DNA of 30,259 bases from CAYSRJ01 sp964525675 (GTDB taxonomy: Bacteria > Spirochaetota > B62-G9 > DRHN01), in the NCBI GenBank assembly GCA_964525675.1, contig CAZGJW010000022.1, positions 1 through 30,259 on the forward strand, given 5' to 3'. Positions within the stretch are counted from its first letter, which is position 1; each line of letters opens with the position of its first letter. Below, in pieces: positions 22,331-29,854 of this stretch. The translations under genes were made by a program, and so were the position numbers. The notes under the pieces were generated by a model that was not told where the DNA came from, searched no databases, and saw nothing but the letters and a program-made list of their open reading frames with translations.

Positions 22331-23374
22331 ATGAAATTACGAATGTTGATGGCTTCACTGGTGCTCTGTATGATTTGCGCGGTCCCACTCTTCGGAAAGA
22401 GCGAGGGAAGGGTTTTACTCTACTACTTCCAGAATTTGACCGGTGATGAAACCTACGATGATTTGATGTACCGGATACCATTATGCGTATATGGAGAAAT
22501 GCAAAATGACAAAAAGAAAAAAGATGTATCCATAATAGATGAAAGGGGTTTGACGGAGTACTATCAGGATCGTTCGATAAATCTATGGGAGAAAGATTTT
22601 CTATTGAGTGTCGCAAAGAAAAGGCGGATCAGCAGGATATTTTTTGGATACTACTATATCGAGATTGGCAGTATTATCGTGAGGGGCAAGGTGTACTACC
22701 TTGAAAGCGGTCTTATACTCGACGTTTCCCAGGAAAATGTGACCACTGAAAAGAATGCGTTTTTTGCGATATTAGGAAAAATCGGGAGTATGTCTGTTGA
22801 GCAGATAAGACAATGCGCATTGGAAGAGAAACCGAAAGAGGTGAAAACCTCCCGCAGATCTTTCGGTAGTATAAAGGACTCGAAAACCGAAACTGTGCTT
22901 TCGACAAGCCTTGGGTTACTTATTCCGACCCTCGACTGGGGGAAACTGTATTCACCTGGTGTATACGCAGAAGTATCATACATATACTATCCGCTAAAGG
23001 ATATAGTCCCCATCGGTTTCGGCCTTCAGACGGGGTTTATGATACTCAGTAAGAAAGGGGATTCCTATGTTTCATCGCAGAACGTAATCCTTCCGTTCGC
23101 TACGTCGGTACGCTATGCAATCCCGGGGCGGGGTATTATCGACAGATTGCTCTTCTCGTTCAATATCGGTATGGCGCGCTCTTCACTCTCCGTAAACAAT
23201 GAGGTGTTTACCTCAATGGATTTATATACAAGCGGCGGCATCGGCTTTAACTTCAATTTCAGGAAAGACAATAATTTAACTGTTAAACTGGGGCTTCTTA
23301 CGGTTTCGTATCGTGATTCTCCGCTGAATGCAGTAACCTGTGAAATTGGATGGCGGTTTTACGACTATCAATAG
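22331..23374 (+). CDS. Exported protein, TolB-N-like start and probable beta-barrel end
   Basis: I do not recognise this 347-residue protein. It has a signal peptide (about 1-22). The first half (VLLYYFQNLTGDETYDDLMYRIP, SIIDERGLTEYY, RISRIFFGYYY) resembles in layout the N-terminal domains of TolB- or FlgO-like envelope proteins, which start with VAVLPF-NLTGD-type strands. The second half (from about residue 190) is rich in alternating hydrophobic and aromatic strands and ends in YDYQ, as an outer-membrane beta-barrel might. It is 5 bases after the DUF192 gene. Its last codons lie in the first unit of a tandem palindromic repeat, so the C-terminus may have been changed by repeat insertion or expansion. 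Confidence 0.55.
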   Translation: MKLRMLMASLVLCMICAVPLFGKSEGRVLLYYFQNLTGDETYDDLMYRIPLCVYGEMQNDKKKKDVSIIDERGLTEYYQDRSINLWEKDFLLSVAKKRRISRIFFGYYYIEIGSIIVRGKVYYLESGLILDVSQENVTTEKNAFFAILGKIGSMSVEQIRQCALEEKPKEVKTSRRSFGSIKDSKTETVLSTSLGLLIPTLDWGKLYSPGVYAEVSYIYYPLKDIVPIGFGLQTGFMILSKKGDSYVSSQNVILPFATSVRYAIPGRGIIDRLLFSFNIGMARSSLSVNNEVFTSMDLYTSGGIGFNFNFRKDNNLTVKLGLLTVSYRDSPLNAVTCEIGWRFYDYQ

Positions 23375-23425
23375 TGACTACTATCAATAGTGACGACTAT
23401 CAATAGTGAAAACTATTAATAGTCA
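23362..23425. repeat. Four 16-bp tandem palindromic units (core ACTATCAATAGT)
   Basis: CGACTATCAATAGTGA, CTACTATCAATAGTGA, CGACTATCAATAGTGA and AAACTATTAATAGTCA follow each other without gaps. Each holds ACTAT and ATAGT arms. The first unit covers the last codons and TAG stop of the upstream gene. The units differ at the first two bases and the last shows more change. Confidence 0.9.
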
Positions 23426-23438
23426 GTTGAGCATAAAA

Positions 23439-23476
23439 ATTCTGGTGCAAAAAACCAGAATCTTAATAGATTAAAC
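23439..23476 (+). repeat. Hairpin element copy C (ATTCTGGT/ACCAGAAT)
   Basis: ATTCTGGT (23439-23446) pairs perfectly with ACCAGAAT (23454-23461) over a 7-base A-rich loop, followed by CTTAATAGATTAAACC. This matches the end of the element at 3155-3176 in 19 of 23 bases, with the same hairpin arms. Directly after the 16-bp repeat array, in the spacer before the PEGA gene. Confidence 0.65.
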
Positions 23477-23503
23477 CAAAAATAAAGATATGGTGTGTGC
23501 GGG

Positions 23504-24781
23504 ATGAAAAAACTCGTTATTACCTTTCTTATCTTTATTGTCTGTTTGCAGTGGGCCTGGGCGGATGAACTGTTTATTAACACTGATCCGATCGGCGCCG
23601 ATATTTTCTTTGGAAAAAAGTATATCGGTAAAACACCGTACCGATTGCGGGAATTTACCGGGGATTCGGTCAAGATTCTGATTCAAAAAAAAGGATATGA
23701 GGTAATCAAGGATACCGTTCAGCAGACGGGGGCAAGGTCTCAACTGCAGTTTTATAATCTGGTCCCGCTCAGTGTGGACCTTGTGCTCTATCAAAAGGGG
23801 AAAGACCTGTATATGAATGATGTGCATGCCGGAAAAACACCTCTTTTGATAAAGAACATACCCGGCGGTGTGTATGAGATACAGAGCAGGGAGGGGGGAA
23901 TATACATATCAAACGCAGCGAACGCCCGCCTGAAACGAACAACATTCGTGGAAACACTATTCACTGCGGGATTTTTTTTAGTTTCCGCTGGAGGAGCGGC
24001 CGCGAGCAACATCCATGGTGATGCCACTGGAACAAGTACGTTTACGATTTCGAGCCTTATTTTTGGAAGCCTGACTGGATATAACCTCATGAAGCTTGCA
24101 AAGATATCGACTGACACCCGGAAGGACCGTTTCAATATGAGTGCTGTGGAGATTACGCCCTTTAGCGGTGAGGAGGACAGGGAGATATTTTCGTCAGGCA
24201 TGGAACAGATAGGGAAGCAATCCTGGCAAGATGCGCGAGCGCAGTTCAATCTCCTGTTGAATATTTATCCCGGTTCGAGCTTTGTTCCGCTGAGCCTCTA
24301 TGAAATTGGGTACTGTTATTTCAATGAGGGCAACTTCGAAACAGCTGCGGATTATTTTTTCAAGTATCTGCGGGACTATCCCGCCTATGAGTTTTTTCAG
24401 TACGCGTTTTATTATTTGCTGGAATCTGAGATGCATGCGGATAATTATGACCGGGCGCTCTCCCTGTACGGGGAATTACGGCCCCTGTACATAAATGATG
24501 CGGGCGGTGAATTGTATGAAAATTTCTACACAGTCCTGACGAATCTGTACGACAGGACATCAGACAGAATCATTCTGCAGGATCTTCTTGGCGAAATTGA
24601 CTATTACCTTGATAACAACAGGGACTCCGAACGTTACCCATACATACTCCTGCTGAAGGGCCGTCTCCTGTACAGCTATCTTGACAGGGAGGCCGGGAAC
24701 AGTATTTTCAGTGATATACAGGATCGGTACGGGTTTGATAAAGAATTATTGGCAGAAATGGAAAAAGTACGCAATGAATGA
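23504..24781 (+). CDS. PEGA-domain and TPR envelope protein
   Basis: The 425-residue product has a signal peptide (MKKLVITFLIFIVCLQWAWA, 1-20). A PEGA domain follows (about 21-75): DELFINTDPIGADIFFGKKYIGKTPYRL and a GYEV end; a weaker second copy (GKTPLLIKNIPGGVYEI) is near 115-140. A hydrophobic, glycine-rich stretch (about 150-200) and then tetratricopeptide-like helices (about 230-420: ARAQFNLLLNIYPGSSF, YEIGYCYFNEGNFETAADYF). PEGA and TPR parts usually bind other envelope proteins or cell wall. ATG 23504 starts the signal peptide; a GTG 9 bases earlier is less likely. The gene overlaps the CheW-like gene by 8 bases, so the two products are probably partners. Confidence 0.75.
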   Translation: MKKLVITFLIFIVCLQWAWADELFINTDPIGADIFFGKKYIGKTPYRLREFTGDSVKILIQKKGYEVIKDTVQQTGARSQLQFYNLVPLSVDLVLYQKGKDLYMNDVHAGKTPLLIKNIPGGVYEIQSREGGIYISNAANARLKRTTFVETLFTAGFFLVSAGGAAASNIHGDATGTSTFTISSLIFGSLTGYNLMKLAKISTDTRKDRFNMSAVEITPFSGEEDREIFSSGMEQIGKQSWQDARAQFNLLLNIYPGSSFVPLSLYEIGYCYFNEGNFETAADYFFKYLRDYPAYEFFQYAFYYLLESEMHADNYDRALSLYGELRPLYINDAGGELYENFYTVLTNLYDRTSDRIILQDLLGEIDYYLDNNRDSERYPYILLLKGRLLYSYLDREAGNSIFSDIQDRYGFDKELLAEMEKVRNE

Positions 24782-27032
24782 TGCAGCACAAGACAGAATA
24801 CTCTGCTTTACGCTGAACGGGTACATCCTCGGTGTTGAACCGGATCAAATAGAGAAAATCCTGTTCAGTAAACAACCGGCAAAGTCATCGTTTACACTTG
24901 AAACCGGTGTGGAGGTGAAAAGCCTTCTCGATTGTATCCCTCTCCCGGGCGAGCAAAAGCCGCGTGCAGAACATATACTGTTCATCAAGGATCAGAAAGA
25001 TTTTTACGGATTTACAGTCGACAGGGTACAGGGATACATAAAATTAAAGGGTCATGCGAGAATTCCCGGCGGTGGAGAACGGATGCCGGTAAAATATTTT
25101 TTGAGGGCCGAGGAAAAGCTTATCCCTGTTCTTGATCTGCAGTATGTCACTAACAGTGATCAGCCGGTTTCACAGGACGTGGTTGACGAGATCATCAACT
25201 ATGCGCAGCTCCAGGAAGGGCTCGAGGAAGGGGAACGGGATGAAATCTTCTCCGAGGCGAGTGAGGATGAGATATATCACCTGATAGAGGATGAGATCAA
25301 CAAGGAGAAGACTCCAGCCTATGCAGACGAGGTTATTAAAAGCGAAAAGAAAGGGTTGCTTCTCCCGCTCATCGTGAATGTGGCAATTGTTGTTATTTTT
25401 ACATCTGGGATTGGATTTTACATCATGCTGAACAGGGAACGAACCAGGGAACAGGTTGTCGGGAAAAATGTATCGGGCGTTGAAGAGCAGGTCATCAAGG
25501 AGATACGGCGCCGGTCTGAAGCGGAGGTTGCTGACCAGAAAAAGAAGCTTGGTGAAGTAAAACAGAGGCTTTCGACCCTTCAAAAGGAAAGAGATTTTTT
25601 CCTGGAGAATCAGGATAAAATTCTTTCAGAGAAAGAGCAGGCACTTAACGAGGAGTTTCAGAGAAAGCTCGAGGAGACGCGGCAGAGAATTGTAGCAAGT
25701 GGCGTCTCAAATGTCGATGAAGAGCTGGAGAAGGAGAGGATACGGCTGAACAGGGAGCTGCTTCAGTCGAAAGATCAGGCAAGAGGCGAGATGGAGAAAG
25801 CGAAACAGGAATATGAGAAGGTGCTCCAGCAGAAACAAAGTGAATTGAACAGGGAGATAAGCCTCTACAGTGATAGAATCAAGGGGATCGAACAGGAACT
25901 AAGAGAAAAGCAGGCGGAGTTAAAGGCAACCGAGGAAAAATTCCAGAGTACACTGACCTCACAGCAGGAATACATCACCTTCAGAAGAGAGCTGAATACC
26001 GTGTACAGTAAAGCGCTCGGGTACCTTTCAAATAAAGAATATACCAGGGGAATCGATGAGCTCAATACTATACTGCCCATCATAGAAAGGGCGAGACAGC
26101 AGGGAGTCGGTGAAAAGAGGGAATTAGACGTAGAGGAAAAGCTTGTGCGTAATGTGCTGTCGTTGGCAGAAAATGAGCAGAAACGGGTGGATTTGAATAA
26201 AGTCGCTGCTGAAACTTTTGAATCTGCCTCAAAGCTGGAAAAGCTCGGTAATTTGAAGGAGGCTCTCTCACGTTACTATACCGTATATACCATTGCCGGT
26301 ACCACCGACTACAAGAACAGAGCATACACCAGGGCTGAATCGATTCTTGAGCAATTAATTGCCCAGCGCACTACGAGTGAGAAGAAGAGTATTGATGAGA
26401 ATGCAGATGCTCTTTTTCAAACTGCTATTAATTTAAAGCGGGGCGGGCAGTACGAATCGGCCAAAAAAACGCTTGAAACGATCATAACCGAGTATCCGGA
26501 ATCTTCAAAAACAAGGGACTCTCTGAAGGAGATAGGCACCATAAATTCCCTGGAGCAGCAACAGGAGGCGAAGAAAAAGCGGCAGCAGATGAATGAAGCT
26601 GCCAATGAAATAATAAAAAGCGCACGACACTCCTATGAGAACGGATATTATTCAGAAGCCCTGGAGAAGTATGAAGAGATTATCAGAGAATACCAGGAGT
26701 CTGATTATACTGATGTTGCACTTTCAGAGATTATCCGCATCAACAAGGAGATCCGTTCCGGCACTGAAAAGTCTGCAGTCGTATTTGCCGGAGAAAAGGC
26801 AAAAACCGGTGTGATTATTCAGCTCTCATCTTCGAGCAGTTTCCTCTTTAATCTGGGTACGAAGGACGGCGTAAAGAGGGGAGATGTGCTCGGCGTGTAC
26901 AGGAAAGAAGGTGAGAAGTTGACGTTCATTGGAAATGTTATGGTTTCGGAAGCATACCCCACCATTTCCAAGGGGAAGATTATGTACTTCGAAAAGAAAA
27001 TCAGGGTCGGCGATATCGTTTCACTCTCCTGA
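24774..27032 (+). CDS. CheW-like domain, membrane helix, coiled coil, TPR and C-terminal barrel protein
   Basis: This 752-residue protein has an unusual layout. Residues 1-125 read like a CheW-fold domain (ILCFTLNGYILGVEPDQIEKIL, then HILFIKDQKDFYGFTVDRVQG, then YFLRAEEKLIPVLDLQYV). An acidic linker follows, then one membrane helix (195-219), a long charged coiled coil (about 235-400), TPR-like repeats (about 480-660: AINLKRGGQYESAKKTLETI, SYENGYYSEALEKYEEII) and a small C-terminal barrel (675-752: LFNLGTKDGVKRGDVLGVYR, IRVGDIVSLS) like the end of FlgT. Lys before and Arg after the helix leave topology open; cytoplasmic N-terminus is likely. ATG 24774 overlaps the PEGA gene; a longer frame from 24681 lies fully within that gene and is unsupported. 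Confidence 0.8.
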   Translation: MNDAAQDRILCFTLNGYILGVEPDQIEKILFSKQPAKSSFTLETGVEVKSLLDCIPLPGEQKPRAEHILFIKDQKDFYGFTVDRVQGYIKLKGHARIPGGGERMPVKYFLRAEEKLIPVLDLQYVTNSDQPVSQDVVDEIINYAQLQEGLEEGERDEIFSEASEDEIYHLIEDEINKEKTPAYADEVIKSEKKGLLLPLIVNVAIVVIFTSGIGFYIMLNRERTREQVVGKNVSGVEEQVIKEIRRRSEAEVADQKKKLGEVKQRLSTLQKERDFFLENQDKILSEKEQALNEEFQRKLEETRQRIVASGVSNVDEELEKERIRLNRELLQSKDQARGEMEKAKQEYEKVLQQKQSELNREISLYSDRIKGIEQELREKQAELKATEEKFQSTLTSQQEYITFRRELNTVYSKALGYLSNKEYTRGIDELNTILPIIERARQQGVGEKRELDVEEKLVRNVLSLAENEQKRVDLNKVAAETFESASKLEKLGNLKEALSRYYTVYTIAGTTDYKNRAYTRAESILEQLIAQRTTSEKKSIDENADALFQTAINLKRGGQYESAKKTLETIITEYPESSKTRDSLKEIGTINSLEQQQEAKKKRQQMNEAANEIIKSARHSYENGYYSEALEKYEEIIREYQESDYTDVALSEIIRINKEIRSGTEKSAVVFAGEKAKTGVIIQLSSSSSFLFNLGTKDGVKRGDVLGVYRKEGEKLTFIGNVMVSEAYPTISKGKIMYFEKKIRVGDIVSLS

Positions 27033-27120
27033 GCGTTGTGCCATAAGCGCGCTCTCCAATACCTCCAATAACCCCCGATGAGGTTCAATAATACGCACCT
27101 CCTTTGTTGTACTGTGTGGA

Positions 27121-27753
27121 TTACGGGATAAAGGGTACAGGAAATCTCACTTTGATGAATTGTATAATACCGCTGTCTGTTCTGTTGTCAAGAGCAATAC
27201 CGTAATCGAATTGTAACTTTAATGAGGTAGTATCGGTTATCAGGTACTTGAGCTGGGCTCCAACGGTTATAAGAGGCGAAATGTTTGTGGAATTTTCACT
27301 TATATGGGGTATATGTGTGAAGGAAAATCCCATTCCTGCAAACGGAAGGAACAGGAATTTTTTTGTGATGTTCAGTCTGTAAGCAAAATCGATGAGCAGC
27401 GGAACAGTTATGAGAAGCTCCCTGTCTCCTGAATCTGGGTCCATTGTAATTTCATTCAGTGCCAAACCCACCTCGAATATGTTATAGATACGCTGTGTTT
27501 TGAAATAATTTGCGAAAAGGGGGCTTTTCATACCCAGGTACCCTCCGAAATAAATACCGGGGCTGATCACGGGGTTGTTTTCACCACTTCCGGCAAAGTA
27601 GCTGATTGAGCCCATTGAGATGTCGAAGTCCGGATCGTAAAATATAAGGCTGCATTTTGCCGTCACAGGCGATATGGTCAGGAGACCTGCAGCTAAAAGT
27701 AGCAGTATACCTGAGATTAAAATTCTATTTCGTTTTTGCCGTAAATACGCCAT
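27121..27753 (-). CDS. Outer-membrane beta-barrel-like protein
   Basis: I recognise no named family. The 210-residue product has a signal peptide (about 1-32, LLLLAAGLL core) and then strand-rich segments with aromatic girdles and turns (GIYFGGYLGMKS, YNIFEVGLALNEI, ITVPLLIDFAYRLN, LPFAGMGFSFTHI, LKLQFDYGIALDN) ending IKVRFPVPFIP, typical of small spirochaete or proteobacterial barrel proteins. The start ATG overlaps the end of the cyclase gene by 29 bases, with AAGGA 6 bases upstream, so it is coupled to it. The 88-base gap to the convergent CheW-like gene has no clear terminator. Confidence 0.65.
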   Translation of the reverse strand: MAYLRQKRNRILISGILLLLAAGLLTISPVTAKCSLIFYDPDFDISMGSISYFAGSGENNPVISPGIYFGGYLGMKSPLFANYFKTQRIYNIFEVGLALNEITMDPDSGDRELLITVPLLIDFAYRLNITKKFLFLPFAGMGFSFTHIPHISENSTNISPLITVGAQLKYLITDTTSLKLQFDYGIALDNRTDSGIIQFIKVRFPVPFIP

Positions 27754-29428
27754 CCCAATCCTTCGCAGGAGGATTCACCATCAGCTCTTTGCATCGATCT
27801 ATGTAGAGCGAGCTCGGGGAATCTCCCTGCAGTAGTTTATTACAAGATGAAAAGAGGATTAACGCCTCCTCGAATTTTTTATCCCTGTAGTGTTGAATGC
27901 CGTCATTAAACTGAGCATAGGCCTTTTTCTGGTCTTTCCCCAGTACTTTATACGGTTGAAATATCTTTACCGGCTGTATTTTTCCTTTCACCCTGACAGC
28001 GTCGATCTCACGGGTAGGGACAGAATCCTTGACATGGGCGTATGTGTTTTCACTGATGATAATCGGGACACCGTACATCTTTGTCAATCCTTCGAGACGC
28101 GATGCCAGGTTGACCGCATCTCCGATGCAGGTATAATCGAGCTTCTGGTTCGAGCCTATGTTTCCGACTATCACCTCTCCGGTGTTCACCCCTACTCCGA
28201 TTCTGAACGAGGGCCTTCCCATACGAACCTGTTTTTTATTGAAATCTTCGAGCGCTCCGATCATTGCGATTGCGGTATTTACGGCCTGCAGGGGATCATT
28301 TTTGTATTCTACGGGGGCACCGTAAATAGCCATAATTGCATCGCCGATAAACTTGTCAATAGTGCCCTTGTGCGCGATTATTATACTAACCATAATGTTA
28401 AAGTAGGTGTTCAGGGATTTGACGAGCTCCTCGGCAGAGAGACGTTCGGAAATGGAGGTAAAGCTTCGTATATCCGAGAAGAGGATAGTCGCTAACTGTT
28501 TTTTTCCTACAAGCAGCATATCACCCTTTGTCTTCAGCACTTCATCGATTATTTCAGCCGGTACGTATTTCTGAAAAATATGCCGAATCCGCTCCTCGCT
28601 GTTTTTTGCAAGCACACTCCGGTATGCATATTTTTTTACCTGATTGTAGGCGAGTTCCAGATCGCCGACCATTCTGTTGAACCATGTTGCGAGGTAGCCG
28701 ATTTCATCGTCGTACTCTATCCGGACGCGTTTTGAAAGGTCGTTGCTCGTAATGATGCTCTTCATCGTCTGGACGACATTTCCGATTGGATCGGTTAATT
28801 TCTTGATAAACAGGAGGATGAGGCCTGCGGCTACAATAAGGGTCAGGCCGAGGGTATAGGCCACCTGCTTTCGTATATTGTGTGCGTCTTTGAAGAATAC
28901 GGAATCCTTCTCACTGAGCAGAATATACCAGTCCCAGGGTTCGAAATAGATGTAATAACCGACGCGGTTTATCCTGTCCAGAGTGAAGGTAATAAGGCCT
29001 TTCTCATTTCCGGTAACCTCTTTAAAAAATTCCAGTCCCGATATATCCTGAATGGATACATCCTGAATGGATACATCCTGTTGGATGGATACATCCTGGA
29101 TGACATCACGGGGAAAAATGAGGTTTCCTGTTGAATCGAATACAATAAAATAGCCTGTTTCAGAAAGTCTTATCGCATCGGCATATTCCTGTGCGGACCT
29201 CTTTGCAAGCTTGCGGTAATCACCAAGGTTTGTCAGTCCCGTACCGATAAGAATGTCTTCCTGCCTGCGGCAGTACTTGTACATTTCGAGTGTCTTATAG
29301 CTTAAAAATTCCTTTGCAACCTTTGTAATACCGTTTTTAGCGGAGATAAATGAAGAAAACCCGACAAGCACCATGGGAAATACCAGAAGGGGGAGCACGA
29401 CGATCAATACCTTTGAGCGTATCTTCAT
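27725..29428 (-). CDS. Membrane adenylate cyclase with Cache and HAMP domains
   Basis: The 567-residue product has two membrane helices (about 7-30 and 188-208) around a Cache-type sensor (31-187), a HAMP domain (about 209-262), a class III cyclase domain (about 310-490) and a short C-terminal helix pair. Asp319 and Asp363 bind the metals; Lys359 and Asp431 are the adenine-specifying residues; Asn440 and Arg444 are the transition-state pair. So it should make cAMP from ATP in response to an extracellular or periplasmic signal. The sensor has an in-frame repeat of DVSIQ at 112-130. The ATG follows AGGCAAGTAG. It leads a two-gene unit with the barrel protein. Confidence 0.93.
   Translation of the reverse strand: MKIRSKVLIVVLPLLVFPMVLVGFSSFISAKNGITKVAKEFLSYKTLEMYKYCRRQEDILIGTGLTNLGDYRKLAKRSAQEYADAIRLSETGYFIVFDSTGNLIFPRDVIQDVSIQQDVSIQDVSIQDISGLEFFKEVTGNEKGLITFTLDRINRVGYYIYFEPWDWYILLSEKDSVFFKDAHNIRKQVAYTLGLTLIVAAGLILLFIKKLTDPIGNVVQTMKSIITSNDLSKRVRIEYDDEIGYLATWFNRMVGDLELAYNQVKKYAYRSVLAKNSEERIRHIFQKYVPAEIIDEVLKTKGDMLLVGKKQLATILFSDIRSFTSISERLSAEELVKSLNTYFNIMVSIIIAHKGTIDKFIGDAIMAIYGAPVEYKNDPLQAVNTAIAMIGALEDFNKKQVRMGRPSFRIGVGVNTGEVIVGNIGSNQKLDYTCIGDAVNLASRLEGLTKMYGVPIIISENTYAHVKDSVPTREIDAVRVKGKIQPVKIFQPYKVLGKDQKKAYAQFNDGIQHYRDKKFEEALILFSSCNKLLQGDSPSSLYIDRCKELMVNPPAKDWDGVFTAKTK
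29039..29107 (-). repeat. In-frame 15-bp coding repeat in the cyclase sensor (DVSIQ)
   Basis: The coding strand gives DVIQ, DVSIQ, QDVSIQ, DVSIQ, DIS at residues 108-130. On the plus strand TCCTGAATGGATACA recurs as 15-base units, one with a 3-base insertion. The repeat keeps the frame and lies between strands of the Cache domain, after LIFPR. Confidence 0.9.
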
Positions 29429-29531
29429 CTACTTGCCTGTTTATTACCTGATAGAATGCAGCCTGCTTTGAGCTGATATACGGTATTTATTATCGGCACA
29501 TTGCACAAATCCACAAAAAAGTTTGGTCCTG

Positions 29532-29774
29532 TTACTGTTGCTCGTCATCAATATCCTGAAAGAGCTCCAATACATCTTCATTGTTTTTGCCTTTTGTCAG
29601 GATCTGAACCTTCCGCTCAATCTGTGATAATTTCTTCGCACATATCCTGGATAATTTCGTTCCTTCTTCAAACAGCATAAGCGCCTTCTCTATCTCGACA
29701 TCGCCTCTTTCCAGTTCTTTTACGATTTCCTCCAGGCGTTTCAGTGCATCTTCGAAACTTATAGATTGATCCAT
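29532..29774 (-). CDS. xseB: Exodeoxyribonuclease VII small subunit
   Basis: The 80-residue helical product has SFEDALKRLEEIVKELERGDVEIEKALMLFEEGTKLSRICAKKLSQIERKVQILTKG in segments, the XseB pattern (family: FE-AL--LE-IV--LE-G---LE-A---YE-G--L---C---L---E--V). Several small subunits coat the long helices of XseA to make the active single-strand nuclease. The ATG has GGAG about 7 bases upstream. It lies 80 bases after xseA in the same direction, as usual for the pair. Confidence 0.95.
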   Translation of the reverse strand: MDQSISFEDALKRLEEIVKELERGDVEIEKALMLFEEGTKLSRICAKKLSQIERKVQILTKGKNNEDVLELFQDIDDEQQ

Positions 29775-29854
29775 AACTGCTCCATAATTTTTATCAATTT
29801 TTTTTGATACTGTTCGAACACTGTACGTCTTACTAACAACGCTTGGGGACGGAT

